Numbered from the stretch's first letter, positions 7,102-16,216 are shown. The stretch is 64,000 bases of DNA from Candidatus Reconcilbacillus cellulovorans (GCA_002507565.1 MOXJ01000007.1:1-64000), one strand, 5' to 3'. Made by a program: numbers and translations. The notes: generated by a model from the letters alone, not told the origin.

Positions 7102-7107
7102 ATTATA
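7102..7107 (-). promoter_or_regulatory. -10 box (TATAAT) upstream of the cluster 1 transporter genes
   Basis: On the minus strand a perfect TATAAT lies 40 bases before the lipoprotein start. At 17-base spacing the -35 position reads GGGCTG, which is unlike consensus. A strong -10 with no -35 suggests a promoter that depends on an activator, plausibly the AraC-type regulator encoded immediately upstream. Confidence 0.4.
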
Positions 7108-7176
7108 CGGGGGAGCGGTACGGCCAGCCCACGTCGGAAATCGAACATTCCTGCGTTTTTCGCAACCGGTTTCGCG

Positions 7177-8805
7177 TCATCCGCCGGCCTGCTCGCGGAA
7201 CTCGTTCGGCGTCACGCCGTAATGTTTACGGAACATTTTGCTGAAATGTTGCGGATTCTGGTAACCGAGTTCGGACGAAATCTCATAGATTTTTTTATTC
7301 GTGTCGCGCAGCAGATGGGCGGCGCGTTCCATGCGCATCCGAAAAATGTAGTCGCCGAGGCTTTCGCCGGTTTCGGCCTTGAACACTTTGGACAAATAGA
7401 CGGGGTGCATATAGACCTGGTCGGCGACCGTCTTGACGGACAGCTCGGGCCCCATCCGCTCCGCGACGAGCTTGCGCACTTTCCGGATGACCGCGCGGCG
7501 CTCGTCACGATCGCTTTCGGCCAGTTCTTCGCGCAGCCGGTCCATCATGTCCGCCGTCCAGCGGCGCAGTTTATCCGGCGACTCTGCGATGCCGCGGTCC
7601 AGCATGAAATCGAGACTTTGCGGGGCGATCCGCGACATGAAGCGCCCCTGTCGGTGCGCGACATACATCAGCGCGTTGGTGACGGAAAAGAAAATTTCGT
7701 ACAGCAGTTCGCGCGGAAACGACGCCGCTTCCGCCTCGTCCAAAACGGCGAACACTTTCTGCTTGGCCGCTTCCCATTGGTTGGATTCCAAAAGATGAAC
7801 CAGCGTCGGCGGCCGGTACAGCGCGTCGATCGCGCCGATCGGTCGCTCGCGCGACGATGCTTCGTCTTCCAGAAACAATATCCGCCCTTCTTCCTCGCGG
7901 CCGAGACGAAACATCGCGGCCAAACTTTCGCGATACGCCGCGGGCAACCCGTCGGGAAACGCGAACCATGCGGCGACGACCGCCGAGATATCGCCGTTCA
8001 GACACGTGCGCACCTGTCTGCGCAATTCGCGGACGGCATCTTCCAAAAACTTCCTTCGCCCGGTTTCAAACTGCGGCCCGACACCGATGCCACGCGCGGA
8101 TTCGTCGCGCAGCGCAGCGACGATCACCGGATAATCGTGCGGTCCCCGGGCGTACCAAACACGGAAATGCGGCGCGAACAGCTCTTCGGCGATATTGCCG
8201 ACGGCAAATTCCATCAGCGCGGCACCGCTTTCATCGAAACGCGAAAACGGCCTGCCGAGCTGAACGAGTACCATAGCGGCGTCGTCGCCGACCCGAAGCG
8301 GCACTTCATACTGGCGCAGCTTATCCTCGACGACGCGCGGCGACAGCCGCCTCCCGAGCAAAAGGTCGTGCAACAAATTCGCTCGCAGCACCGGATAGTC
8401 CGTCCGCCGTTGATGTTGCTGGCGCCATTCGTCCTGAATCGACTCGACGGCGTTCGATACCGCCAGCATCAATTCCTCGTCGTTGACCGGTTTCAAAATG
8501 TAATCGAACACTTGCAGCTGGATCGCCCGTTTCGCATATTCGAAATCGGAATAGCCGGTCAATAGAATTGTCCGCACGTGCGGCTTTTTCCTCGAAATTT
8601 CGGCGATCAGCGCAAGACCGTCCATTTCCGGCATCCGAATGTCGGTCACGACGATATCGATGTCGCGCTCTTCAAGGACGCGCAGCGCCTCGGCGGCCGA
8701 CTGCGCGCACACGACGCCGCTGACGCCGAGTTCCGGCCACGGTATCGTCCTCGCCAAGCTTTCCGTGACATATGCTTCGTCGTCAACCAGCAACACTTCG
8801 ATCAT
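7177..8805 (-). CDS. Response regulator, YesN type with AraC DNA-binding domain (cluster 1)
   Basis: 542 residues. The N-terminal receiver domain has acidic residues D8/D9, phospho-acceptor D55 in VTDIRMPEMDG, and Lys in DYILKPVN near 105. A long middle region follows, and two helix-turn-helix motifs form the C-terminal AraC domain (VADQVYMHPVYLSKVFKAE and ISSELGYQNPQHFSKMFRKH). The start is supported by GGGGAGGT upstream. It overlaps the sensor kinase gene by 23 bases, so the two are translationally coupled. It probably activates the transporter genes just downstream in response to an oligosaccharide. Confidence 0.93.
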   Translation of the reverse strand: MIEVLLVDDEAYVTESLARTIPWPELGVSGVVCAQSAAEALRVLEERDIDIVVTDIRMPEMDGLALIAEISRKKPHVRTILLTGYSDFEYAKRAIQLQVFDYILKPVNDEELMLAVSNAVESIQDEWRQQHQRRTDYPVLRANLLHDLLLGRRLSPRVVEDKLRQYEVPLRVGDDAAMVLVQLGRPFSRFDESGAALMEFAVGNIAEELFAPHFRVWYARGPHDYPVIVAALRDESARGIGVGPQFETGRRKFLEDAVRELRRQVRTCLNGDISAVVAAWFAFPDGLPAAYRESLAAMFRLGREEEGRILFLEDEASSRERPIGAIDALYRPPTLVHLLESNQWEAAKQKVFAVLDEAEAASFPRELLYEIFFSVTNALMYVAHRQGRFMSRIAPQSLDFMLDRGIAESPDKLRRWTADMMDRLREELAESDRDERRAVIRKVRKLVAERMGPELSVKTVADQVYMHPVYLSKVFKAETGESLGDYIFRMRMERAAHLLRDTNKKIYEISSELGYQNPQHFSKMFRKHYGVTPNEFREQAGG

Positions 8806-10555
8806 CCCGTTCGACCTCCCCGACCGCCGGAAGCGGCCACCGCAGCACGGCCCTCAATCCTCCGAGCGCCGACGGCCCGAGTTTGACTCCGGCGTCGGTG
8901 CCGAAACGCAGTTTCAGCCGCTGATGGACATTCCAAAGGCCGCAGCCCGATCGCTCGTCCATCGGCCGGTCAAGCGCCGCCTCGAGCGCGGTGATCGATT
9001 CTTTCGACATCCCCTTGCCGTCGTCCTCGACGCACAGCGCGACCGATCGCCCGTCCGTCTCTCCGGCGATTCGAATCAATCCGGCAGACGCGCTCGGCTC
9101 GACTCCGTGCAGCACCGCGTTTTCGACAAGCGGTTGCAAGGACAGCGGCGGAATGAGCAGTTTCCCCATCCACGACGGCACGCGAATTTCGTATTTTAAC
9201 CGTTTCATGCGCAGTGCCTGGATTTCCAGGTAACTGCGCACGAATTCCAGCTCTTCGTCCAGGGCGACGAGATCGCGCTCTTGCCGCGTCGTATAGCGGT
9301 AATAGCGCGCAAGATTTTGAGTCATGGCGACGATCGTCCCGGTGTCCCCGAGTTTCGCCATACTGGAAATAAAATTGAAACAATTATAAAAGAAGTGAGG
9401 ATTGATCTGAGACTGTAACTGTTTCAGCCGCGCCTCCCGTGCGTGGATTTGCTCGAGATAAACGCGACTGAACAGTTCCTCGATCTGCGCGACCATCGAG
9501 TTGAACCGGTCGAAGACGAACCGGAACTCGCTGTTGCCTTTCGGCGCGAGCCGGACGGCATAATCGCCGTTTTTCAGCCGCTGGAAACCCGACACGAGCT
9601 GTTTGACGGGAATTTGTACCTGCGCGTACAACATGTAGGCGACCAGCGAACTCATCAGCAGAAGTCCGGCGACCGACCCGTAAAACAGCATGTTCGCGCG
9701 GGCGATCGGCCGCAAGATGTCCGACAGCGGCACGTAGTCGATCAAGTACCATCCCGTGACCTTCGATTTCGCCAAATGCACCAGATACCGCGCGCCGTCG
9801 AGTTCAACCGTCCGGCTGTCGCGGTCGGGCAACGGGCGTTCCGCCAGCGCCGCCACGAGCCGATCGATCCTTCCTCGGTCCGCCGTCCGGTTGTAGACGA
9901 CTCCGGCGTCGGGCCGGTAAAAAAACGGATCGCGCCGCCCGTCGCTCTTGAATCGGTCGAGCATCGAAGCGATGTTTTCCTCACCGAACCGCACCTCGAC
10001 GATCAAGTTGACCTCCTGGGGGCCGTCGAAAAACGTGTAGGGCGACGACGTCATCAACGAAAATGTCAATCTTTTTTTCCCCTCAGAATCAGTTTCTTCA
10101 AAAATCTGCCATCCCGGTCGCAGCCGCCCGGCGAGTTCCGCCGGATTGTAGGGGCTTACATCATAGCTTGAAACGACGCGACCGAGCGCCGGCGAATAGA
10201 TGAGCAGCCGGCTCGTCCAATCCGACGAGCTTTCCTGCAGCCGGAGCTTCGTCTGAATGCGCTTGATCCGCTCGATCTCGTCGAGCGACAGGCTGTCGCC
10301 GGCCGGCGCGGCGAAACGCAAGTCGGAAATGTCGGGATCCTGGATGAGCAAGTTCGGCCAAAGCGTCATCAAGCCGAGGTCGGCGTCGACCTGGCTTTGG
10401 AAAAAGAGAAGCTGATTCATGTTCGACCGCGTCAGTTCGTCGGCCAACACGTCCGTGCTCGTCCGGTTCGAATAGACGTACAGCGCCAAAATCGGCAACA
10501 GCAGCACGACGATCAGGCCGACCATTTTCCGGAACAGCGCGTATTTCGGCAGCAC
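8783..10555 (-). CDS. Sensor histidine kinase, YesM type (cluster 1)
   Basis: About 590 residues. There are two membrane segments (one at the N-terminus in MVGLIVVLLLPILALYV, one near residue 285) flanking an extracellular sensor region. A HAMP domain, a His-kinase domain with QSQINPHFFYNCFNFI (phospho-His) and an ATP-binding domain with PLVENAVLHGV follow. It signals to the YesN regulator that overlaps its end. The start is uncertain. An upstream in-frame ATG at 10651 would put a perfect terminator hairpin inside the coding region and has no ribosome site. GTG 10555 (GGGGG 14 bases upstream) or ATG 10525 are better choices. Confidence 0.85.
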   Translation of the reverse strand: MLPKYALFRKMVGLIVVLLLPILALYVYSNRTSTDVLADELTRSNMNQLLFFQSQVDADLGLMTLWPNLLIQDPDISDLRFAAPAGDSLSLDEIERIKRIQTKLRLQESSSDWTSRLLIYSPALGRVVSSYDVSPYNPAELAGRLRPGWQIFEETDSEGKKRLTFSLMTSSPYTFFDGPQEVNLIVEVRFGEENIASMLDRFKSDGRRDPFFYRPDAGVVYNRTADRGRIDRLVAALAERPLPDRDSRTVELDGARYLVHLAKSKVTGWYLIDYVPLSDILRPIARANMLFYGSVAGLLLMSSLVAYMLYAQVQIPVKQLVSGFQRLKNGDYAVRLAPKGNSEFRFVFDRFNSMVAQIEELFSRVYLEQIHAREARLKQLQSQINPHFFYNCFNFISSMAKLGDTGTIVAMTQNLARYYRYTTRQERDLVALDEELEFVRSYLEIQALRMKRLKYEIRVPSWMGKLLIPPLSLQPLVENAVLHGVEPSASAGLIRIAGETDGRSVALCVEDDGKGMSKESITALEAALDRPMDERSGCGLWNVHQRLKLRFGTDAGVKLGPSALGGLRAVLRWPLPAVGEVERDDRSVAG

Positions 10556-10615
10556 GGCGTCCGCTTTCGCCCCCTTTAACCGACCGGCGCACCGGAGCGC
10601 TGACGGCCCGATGCG

Positions 10616-10645
10616 AAAAAACCGCCCCGATCGGAGCGGTTTTTT
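10616..10645 (-). terminator. Intrinsic terminator after the GH105 gene
   Basis: The minus strand reads AAAAAACCGC, then TCCGATCGGG, then GCGGTTTTTT: a symmetric hairpin with T-run, 71 bases after the GH105 stop. It separates the GH51-GH105 transcript from the yesMN genes. The A-run on the other side makes it potentially bidirectional. Confidence 0.75.
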
Positions 10646-10715
10646 CTTCATCGTAACATCCGAACGTGCTCACCGTAAAGGTGAAAAAAACGACATTTCG
10701 GATGTTTTCGCAACT

Positions 10716-11741
10716 TCACCAGTCTTTTTTCCGAAGCAGCGAAGCTAGAAAAACAAGCGTCAACCCTTGTCCCCAGCCTTGAATACGCTTGGTCGGAACC
10801 CGTTTGTAGCCTTCGGCGTCTTTCATCACCGCCGTTCCCGCCGAAACGCCGGTTACCGTGCCGTCCGGCCGGATGCGCGCCAGAAGCGCTGGAATCGCGC
10901 GGTTGACGTACTTGTTGTACAGATCGCCGCGGGACAGAAGCGCCGCCGCGATGCCCGCCGATGCCGACGTTTCTGTATACGAAGTCGGGTCGTCCAGCAC
11001 GGTATGCCACAGGCCGTCTTCGCCCTGCAGGCGGACGAGCGTACTGAGCTGATCGCGAAGCGAGCCGTCGATCACCATGTAGGACGGATGCGTTACATGC
11101 ACGATCTCGAGCGCCCGCGCCATCGTCAGCGCAGCCCAGGCGTTGCCGCGCGCCCAAAAGACGCCCGACATGTGGTTGCGGGCGATGTCGTCCCAGCCGT
11201 GATAATACAGATTCGTCTCCGGATCCTGCAACAACTCTTCGTGTCCGTGATACTGCCTGAGGCCGTCCTCGAACAGGTCGTCCCGCCCGAGCAACGCGCC
11301 GATCCGAAGCAGGAAATAACCCGCCATGAACATCGTATCGACCCACGCTTGCCGCGGAAATTGGTACGTTACCGAATTGACCGTATGCTGCAGGACGCCG
11401 TCGCCGAACCGAGGAGCCTCGTTCAGCAAAAATTCCGCCATTTCGGTCGCAATGCGGAGATACGCCTCCTCGCCGGTGGCTTGAGAGAGCGTCAGCAGCG
11501 AATGGCCGACCGATACGGCATTAACCGACAATTTAGGCAAACCGTCAGCGATTCTTTCATCCGCCCAAGCCTTCAGCGGCTCGAGGTATTCCTTTTTGCC
11601 CGTCGCCTCAAACGCCTCACAGACGCCGTAAAACGCGACGCCTCCCGGCCAGTCCCACGTAAAGTCCATGCGGAACGTGCGCTCGACCACGCGATCGATT
11701 GCGGCGCGGATTTCGCGTTCGTCGAATTGCAATGCCGGCAT
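10716..11741 (-). CDS. GH105 unsaturated rhamnogalacturonyl hydrolase
   Basis: 341 residues, the usual length for the single (alpha/alpha)6-barrel of YteR/YesR enzymes, which remove the unsaturated galacturonyl residue left by rhamnogalacturonan lyases. Visible motifs are WDWPGGVAFYGV (residues 30-41), AWVDTMFMAGYFLLRIG with the catalytic Asp, and YYHGWDD followed by HMSGVFWARGNAWAALTMA. There is no signal peptide, so it acts in the cytoplasm. The start is fixed by AAGGAGG 8 bases upstream. The 101-base gap from the GH51 gene holds a TATGAT box, so it may have its own promoter. Confidence 0.9.
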   Translation of the reverse strand: MPALQFDEREIRAAIDRVVERTFRMDFTWDWPGGVAFYGVCEAFEATGKKEYLEPLKAWADERIADGLPKLSVNAVSVGHSLLTLSQATGEEAYLRIATEMAEFLLNEAPRFGDGVLQHTVNSVTYQFPRQAWVDTMFMAGYFLLRIGALLGRDDLFEDGLRQYHGHEELLQDPETNLYYHGWDDIARNHMSGVFWARGNAWAALTMARALEIVHVTHPSYMVIDGSLRDQLSTLVRLQGEDGLWHTVLDDPTSYTETSASAGIAAALLSRGDLYNKYVNRAIPALLARIRPDGTVTGVSAGTAVMKDAEGYKRVPTKRIQGWGQGLTLVFLASLLRKKDW

Positions 11742-11842
11742 CGCTCGATCCTCCTTCGATCAGCTGATTGTTTACGGCCATCATACTCCGTCCGCGCCGC
11801 TCGATCCCATCCGAAATTCCGGTTTTCTCATACAAAATCCCG

Positions 11843-13333
11843 TCATGTGACTTTGATTTCGACCACGGCAACAGACATCGCCGGAAGACGCACACGAAAA
11901 CTTCCTTTGTCGAGTTGAATCTCTTCAAGCGGAACCGGAATGACGGTCTCCGGCGCCTCAAACGTGTTGTGCGCATCCGGCGCCGGTCCCGTCAGCACAC
12001 GGCCGGTCACGCACGGACACGCGCCGGGCGCGCCGTCCAGCACGACTTCAAGGTCGACCGAGTCTTCCAGATCCGCATGACAGATGCTGAGATGGATCCT
12101 CCCGTCCGCCGAGCGGGACGCCGACGCGTCAACACGCGGCACCGGAAATTCCGCCGGTCCGCACGCCGTAGCCTCGACCGCGCAGTCCAGCCGCTCCGCG
12201 CCCTGGTGCTCCTTGAACATCTCGAATACGTGATAGGTCGGCGTCAGCACCATCTTCGGCCCGTCCGTCAATACGACCGACTGCAGCACATTGGCGACTT
12301 GCGCGAGATTCGCCATCCGCACGCGGTCGCAATGCCGGTGGAAAACATGAAGCGTCAGCCCCGCGACCAGCGCGTCGCGCATCGTGTTTTGCTGATACAG
12401 AAACGCCGGGTTGGTCCCGGGTTCCGGGTCGTACCACGTTCCCCATTCGTCGACGACCAGCGCCACTCTTTTTTCCGGATCATACTTGTCCATGATCGCG
12501 GCATGCTTCCGAATCAGCTCGTCCATCACCAGCGCCTTGTTCAGCGTCGCAAACCATTCGCGTTCGCCGAATCCGGTCGCCGGTCCTTTATGCATCCACG
12601 TGCCCGGCACGGTGTAATAATGGAGGCTGAGCCCGTCCATATACCTTCCCGCTTCGCGCATGAGCGTCTCCGTCCAATGGTAGTCCCCCGCATTGGCGCC
12701 GCAGGCGATCCGGAACACGCGGTTGTCGCCGTAATGGCGGACGTACGTCTGGTAGCGCCGGTAGACGTCGGCGTAATATTCCGCCCGCATGTTGCCGCCG
12801 CAGCCCCAGTTTTCGTTGCCGACGCCGAAATATTTGAGGCGCCAAGGCTTCTCGCGGCCGTTGGCCCGACGCCAGTCCGCCATCGACGAGCCGCTTTCCA
12901 GTGTGATGTACTCGATCCATTCCTGCATTTCCTGGACGGTGCCGCTGCCGACGTTGCCGGAAATATAGGGCTCACAACCGAGCAGTTCGCAAAGCAGCAT
13001 AAACTCGTGCGTGCCGAATTCGTTCGTTTCCGTCACGCCGCCCCAATGCGTGTTGATCGTGCGCCTGCGTGATTCGCGCGGCCCGACGCCGTCTTTCCAG
13101 TGGTATTCGTCCGCAAAGCAGCCGCCCGGCCAACGCAACACCGGCACGTTCAGCTTTTTTAGAGCCTCCAACACATCTCGGCGGATGCCCTGTACGTTCG
13201 GTATCGACGACTCTTCCCCGACCCACAACCCTTCGTACACACACCGGCCGAGATGTTCGGCGAAATGCCCGTAAATTTCGCGATGAATCCGTCCCGTCGG
13301 CCGATCGACCGCAATTGTCAAGCGAGTCTTCAT
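11843..13333 (-). CDS. GH51 alpha-L-arabinofuranosidase
   Basis: 496 residues, normal for the family. It releases arabinose from arabinan and arabinogalactan fragments. The TIM barrel shows [14 protein letters not shown] (22-35), [13 protein letters not shown] (67-79), the acid/base Glu174 in [13 protein letters not shown], and the nucleophile Glu296 in [10 protein letters not shown]-terminal beta domain follows. There is no signal peptide, so the enzyme is intracellular like B. subtilis AbfA. The ATG at 13333 is preceded by AAGGAGGGG. It is the first gene of cluster 1, with a good promoter at 13357-13385. Confidence 0.93.
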   Translation of the reverse strand: MKTRLTIAVDRPTGRIHREIYGHFAEHLGRCVYEGLWVGEESSIPNVQGIRRDVLEALKKLNVPVLRWPGGCFADEYHWKDGVGPRESRRRTINTHWGGVTETNEFGTHEFMLLCELLGCEPYISGNVGSGTVQEMQEWIEYITLESGSSMADWRRANGREKPWRLKYFGVGNENWGCGGNMRAEYYADVYRRYQTYVRHYGDNRVFRIACGANAGDYHWTETLMREAGRYMDGLSLHYYTVPGTWMHKGPATGFGEREWFATLNKALVMDELIRKHAAIMDKYDPEKRVALVVDEWGTWYDPEPGTNPAFLYQQNTMRDALVAGLTLHVFHRHCDRVRMANLAQVANVLQSVVLTDGPKMVLTPTYHVFEMFKEHQGAERLDCAVEATACGPAEFPVPRVDASASRSADGRIHLSICHADLEDSVDLEVVLDGAPGACPCVTGRVLTGPAPDAHNTFEAPETVIPVPLEEIQLDKGSFRVRLPAMSVAVVEIKVT

Positions 13334-13356
13334 AGACCATTCCCCTCCTTTTTTCC

Positions 13357-13385
13357 ATCATACCCCGCCCGCGCTGGTAATACAA
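13357..13385 (-). promoter_or_regulatory. Promoter of the GH51 gene
   Basis: On the minus strand, TTGTAT (13385-13380) and TATGAT (13362-13357) are separated by 17 bases, and the -10 lies 24 bases before the ATG. A 17-base box around the -10 (13355-13371) recurs before the GH105 gene. Confidence 0.65.
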
Positions 13386-13410
13386 AATGGGTTGCCCTTG
13401 CGCCTTCCCG

Positions 13411-13424
13411 TCGAAACGTGTACA
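13411..13424. promoter_or_regulatory. Possible cre (CcpA) site
   Basis: TCGAAACGTGTACA matches 12 of 14 positions of the consensus TGNAARCGNWWWCA. It lies 26 bases upstream of the GH51 -35 box, between the divergent GH51 and ABC exporter genes. A match of this quality can occur by chance. Confidence 0.35.
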
Positions 13425-13458
13425 TTGATGTTCGGACGACGAAAGGAGCATGGCTCCG

Positions 13459-14436
13459 ATGGCCATCGAGGTCCGCAACCTATGCAAAACGTTCCGCGTC
13501 CCCGTTCGCGGTACAGGCTGGATTGAGGCGGCGCGCAGCCTGTTTAGGCGCGAATACCGCGTCGTCGAGGCGGTGCGCGACGTGACGTTTTCGATCGCGT
13601 CGGGGGAAATCGTCGGCTTCCTCGGTCCGAACGGCGCCGGCAAAACGACCACGATGAAGATGCTGGCCGGTCTTCTGTTCCCGACGTCCGGCGACGTTCG
13701 CGTCGACGGGTTCGTGCCGTTCGAGCAAAAAGCGGAGTTCAAAAGGCGGATCAGCCTCGTGATGGGGCAGAAAAGCCAGCTGATCTGGGATTTGCCGCCG
13801 ATGGAGACGTTTCTCGTCAACCGCGCGATTTACGAACTCGACGACCGGTCGTTCCGCGAAACGCTCGACGAGCTGATCGAACTGCTCGATCTCGCGCCGC
13901 TGCTTGACAAACCGGTGCGCAACCTGTCGCTCGGCGAACGGATGAAATGCGAGCTGGCGGCGGCGCTTTTGCACCGTCCGTCCGTACTTTTTCTCGACGA
14001 GCCGACGATCGGGCTCGACGTCCAAACGCAGGACAGCGTGCGCCGTTTCGTCGCCCGCTACAACCGCGAACACGGCACGACCGTCCTTTTGACGTCGCAT
14101 TATATGGACGACGTCGCCGCGCTTTGCGACCGCGTGCTGATCATCAACCACGGCCGTCTCGTCTACGACGGCGACCTGGAATGGCTTGGCGAACGGCTGG
14201 CTCCCTACAAATGGATGGAAATCCGTTTTCCTCCCTCTTCCGACGCGCCGCGCTGGGACGAATACGGCGAAGTCGCCGAATCGGGCGAAGGATGGGTGAC
14301 GCTGCGCGTTCCGCGTTCGCGCGTGTCGGACGTAGCGGCGGAGTTGTTCCGCGTTTTGCCGATTTACGACCTGAACATTCAGGATCCGCCCCTCGAAGAA
14401 GTGATCGTTCGGGCGTTCCGGGAAGGGGTCGGATAA
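13459..14436 (+). CDS. ABC exporter ATP-binding protein (COG4586 type)
   Basis: 325 residues. The ATPase domain shows Walker A GPNGAGKTT, a Q-loop in MGQKSQLIWDLP, the signature LSLGERMK, and Walker B VLFLDEPTIGLD. The long N-terminal lead and the QKSQLIWDLP segment are typical of the COG4586 group that works with COG4587 and COG3694 permeases. The ATG at 13459 is preferred: AAAGGAG lies 10 bases upstream, while an ATG at 13450 is only one base away from it. It is the first gene of a three-gene exporter operon; the substrate is unknown. Confidence 0.9.
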   Translation: MAIEVRNLCKTFRVPVRGTGWIEAARSLFRREYRVVEAVRDVTFSIASGEIVGFLGPNGAGKTTTMKMLAGLLFPTSGDVRVDGFVPFEQKAEFKRRISLVMGQKSQLIWDLPPMETFLVNRAIYELDDRSFRETLDELIELLDLAPLLDKPVRNLSLGERMKCELAAALLHRPSVLFLDEPTIGLDVQTQDSVRRFVARYNREHGTTVLLTSHYMDDVAALCDRVLIINHGRLVYDGDLEWLGERLAPYKWMEIRFPPSSDAPRWDEYGEVAESGEGWVTLRVPRSRVSDVAAELFRVLPIYDLNIQDPPLEEVIVRAFREGVG

Positions 14437-14437
14437 C

Positions 14438-15232
14438 ATGCGTCGGCCGTGGGCTGTTCTCGCCCGGCAATACGCCGCGTTGCTCCGCATGAAATACGGG
14501 GAAATGCTCGCCTATCGCCCGGCGACGTTCGTCTGGATGACCGGCGCGATGGTTCAGCCGATCATCACGATGTTCGTCTGGATGAACATCGAGCCGGAGC
14601 GATCGGACGCGTTTTTGTTCTATTTTCTGGCCGTCGTGTTCGTCGAGCGGATGACGGTCGCCTGGGACGTCTGGGAGTTGGACCGAGAAATCCGGGAAGG
14701 CACGTTCGCCTACCGGATTTTGCAGCCCGTCCATCCGATCCATTGGGCGATCGCCGAAAACATCGTCTACAAGGGACTGTTTCTCGTGCTGCTCGCGCCG
14801 GTGTGGGCGGTCGCGGCCGTTTTCGTTCCCGCGCTCCGTCCGACGATGGACGCCGCTCAGACTGCGCTATTTCTGTGCGCCGTCGTCGTCGGTGCGGCGG
14901 TCCGGTTTTTGCTCGGCTACACGTTCGGACTGCTCGCTTTTCGTTGGACGAAAGTCACGGGCGCTTACGTCGCGGTCGAAGCAGTAGGACTGTTTTTGTC
15001 CGGCAGAATTGCGCCGATGGAGCTGCTGCCGCCGTGGTTGCAAACGATCGCGTTCTGGTCGCCGTTTCGTTATATGATCGGTTTTCCGATCGAAATCGCG
15101 ACGGGCGCGGTCGTCGGCCCCGCCATCGGCGCGGGATTCGCCGTCGCGCTGGCGTGGGCGGCGCTGTTTGCGCTTGCGCTGCGCGCGGCGTGGCGGTCCG
15201 GACTGCGGCGTAACCAGGCGGTCGGCGGATGA
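14438..15232 (+). CDS. ABC-2 type exporter permease (COG4587 type)
   Basis: 264 residues and six predicted membrane segments. The N-terminus LARQYAALLRMKYGEMLAYR and the segment ELDREIREGTFAYRILQPVHP are typical of the COG4587 permease family. The start codon lies one base after the ATPase stop, so the genes are coupled. It forms a heterodimeric channel with the next gene's product. Confidence 0.88.
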   Translation: MRRPWAVLARQYAALLRMKYGEMLAYRPATFVWMTGAMVQPIITMFVWMNIEPERSDAFLFYFLAVVFVERMTVAWDVWELDREIREGTFAYRILQPVHPIHWAIAENIVYKGLFLVLLAPVWAVAAVFVPALRPTMDAAQTALFLCAVVVGAAVRFLLGYTFGLLAFRWTKVTGAYVAVEAVGLFLSGRIAPMELLPPWLQTIAFWSPFRYMIGFPIEIATGAVVGPAIGAGFAVALAWAALFALALRAAWRSGLRRNQAVGG

Positions 15233-15259
15233 GCGGCGAACGACGGAGGGTTGATCGGC

Positions 15260-16057
15260 GTGGGCAAAATCCGGCTGTACGCGCGGCTATTGTACGAATT
15301 CGTCCGGTCGAATGCGATGGAAGAAATGCAATACCGCAGCGAATTTCTCGGCAACGCGCTGTCCGGCTTGTTCGGTGTCGGACTGGCGGTGTTGACCGTC
15401 CGGATTTTTTTCTATCGCGGCGATCGGCTCGGCGGCTGGACATACGCCGACGTGCTCGTGCTGCTCGGCGTGTTTAACGTTCTGCGCGGACTGATCGATT
15501 TCGCGCTGCGGCCGAACATGCCGCGCCTGCTGGAACACGTGCGCAAAGGAACGCTCGACTTCGTGCTGACGAAGCCGGTCGACGGCATGTTTCTCGTCAG
15601 TTTCCGCCATCTAGCGCTGTGGCGGCTGATCGACGTCGCGCTCGGTTTCGGGCTGATCGCCTACGGACTGGCGCAAAAGGGATACGTCCCGACTTGGCAG
15701 GACGCCGCGGTGTTCGCCGTCACGCTCGCCGCGTCGCTCATACTGGTGTATGCGCTCTGGATGATGTTGATGACGACGGCGTTCTGGGTGATCCGCATCG
15801 ACGATCTGTCGTTCGTGTTCGACTCGTTTTTCGAAACGGCGCGGTTTCCGGCCGGCACGTACCGCGGCTGGCTGCGGTTCGTGCTGACGTATGTGCTGCC
15901 CGCCGCGGTGATTACGAACACGCCGGCGCTCGCGATTCTCGGGCAATGGAACGCGAGGGCCGCCGCAGCCGCCGTGACCGTCGCGCTGGCGTTTCTGTGG
16001 CTGGCGCGGCGGTTTTGGCGGTATGCGCTGAAGGCGTACACGGGAGCGAGCGGGTGA
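15260..16057 (+). CDS. ABC-2 type exporter permease (COG3694 type)
   Basis: 265 residues and six predicted membrane segments. The GTG at 15260 is chosen because GGAGGG lies 9 bases upstream, whereas a TTG at 15251 abuts it. The motifs YRSEFLGNALSGL and LRPNMPRLLEHVRKGTLDFVLTKPVD (split here by a few residues) match the COG3694 partner permease. It completes the three-gene exporter with the two preceding genes. Confidence 0.86.
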   Translation: MGKIRLYARLLYEFVRSNAMEEMQYRSEFLGNALSGLFGVGLAVLTVRIFFYRGDRLGGWTYADVLVLLGVFNVLRGLIDFALRPNMPRLLEHVRKGTLDFVLTKPVDGMFLVSFRHLALWRLIDVALGFGLIAYGLAQKGYVPTWQDAAVFAVTLAASLILVYALWMMLMTTAFWVIRIDDLSFVFDSFFETARFPAGTYRGWLRFVLTYVLPAAVITNTPALAILGQWNARAAAAAVTVALAFLWLARRFWRYALKAYTGASG

Positions 16058-16098
16058 AGAACAGCCGTAGTATCCTCGTGTTCCACAAGCTTTTAACA

Positions 16099-16167
16099 TG
16101 TATCCCATCAGCTCAGGAAGGCGGTGAAGCCTGCGGCGCGTCCCCTGTTCTGAGCCGACGGGATACA
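16099..16167. repeat. Nested inverted repeat between convergent genes
   Basis: Three perfectly paired stems are nested: TGTATCCC/GGGATACA (16099-16106/16160-16167), GCTCAG/CTGAGC (16111-16116/16150-16155) and AGGC/GCCT (16119-16122/16129-16132, loop GGTGAA). No T-run follows on either strand, so it is not a classical terminator. It could be a structured RNA, a protein binding site or the remnant of a transposon end. The 160-base gap holds no gene. Confidence 0.55.
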
Positions 16168-16216
16168 ATTCAAACGATGTTCAACACCTGCAGACGCCCT
16201 CCGGCTCCGGCAGCGG

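Noticed and set aside
10556-10651. N-terminal extension of the cluster 1 kinase beginning at ATG 10651
   Set aside because: It would encode a terminator hairpin, lacks a ribosome site and adds a basic stretch not needed before the membrane segment.
16060-16215. Remnant of an IS200/IS605-type element with guide-RNA end
   Set aside because: The nested hairpin ending in TTCAA recalls such ends, but no transposase or TnpB coding trace is present. Kept only as an unexplained structure.
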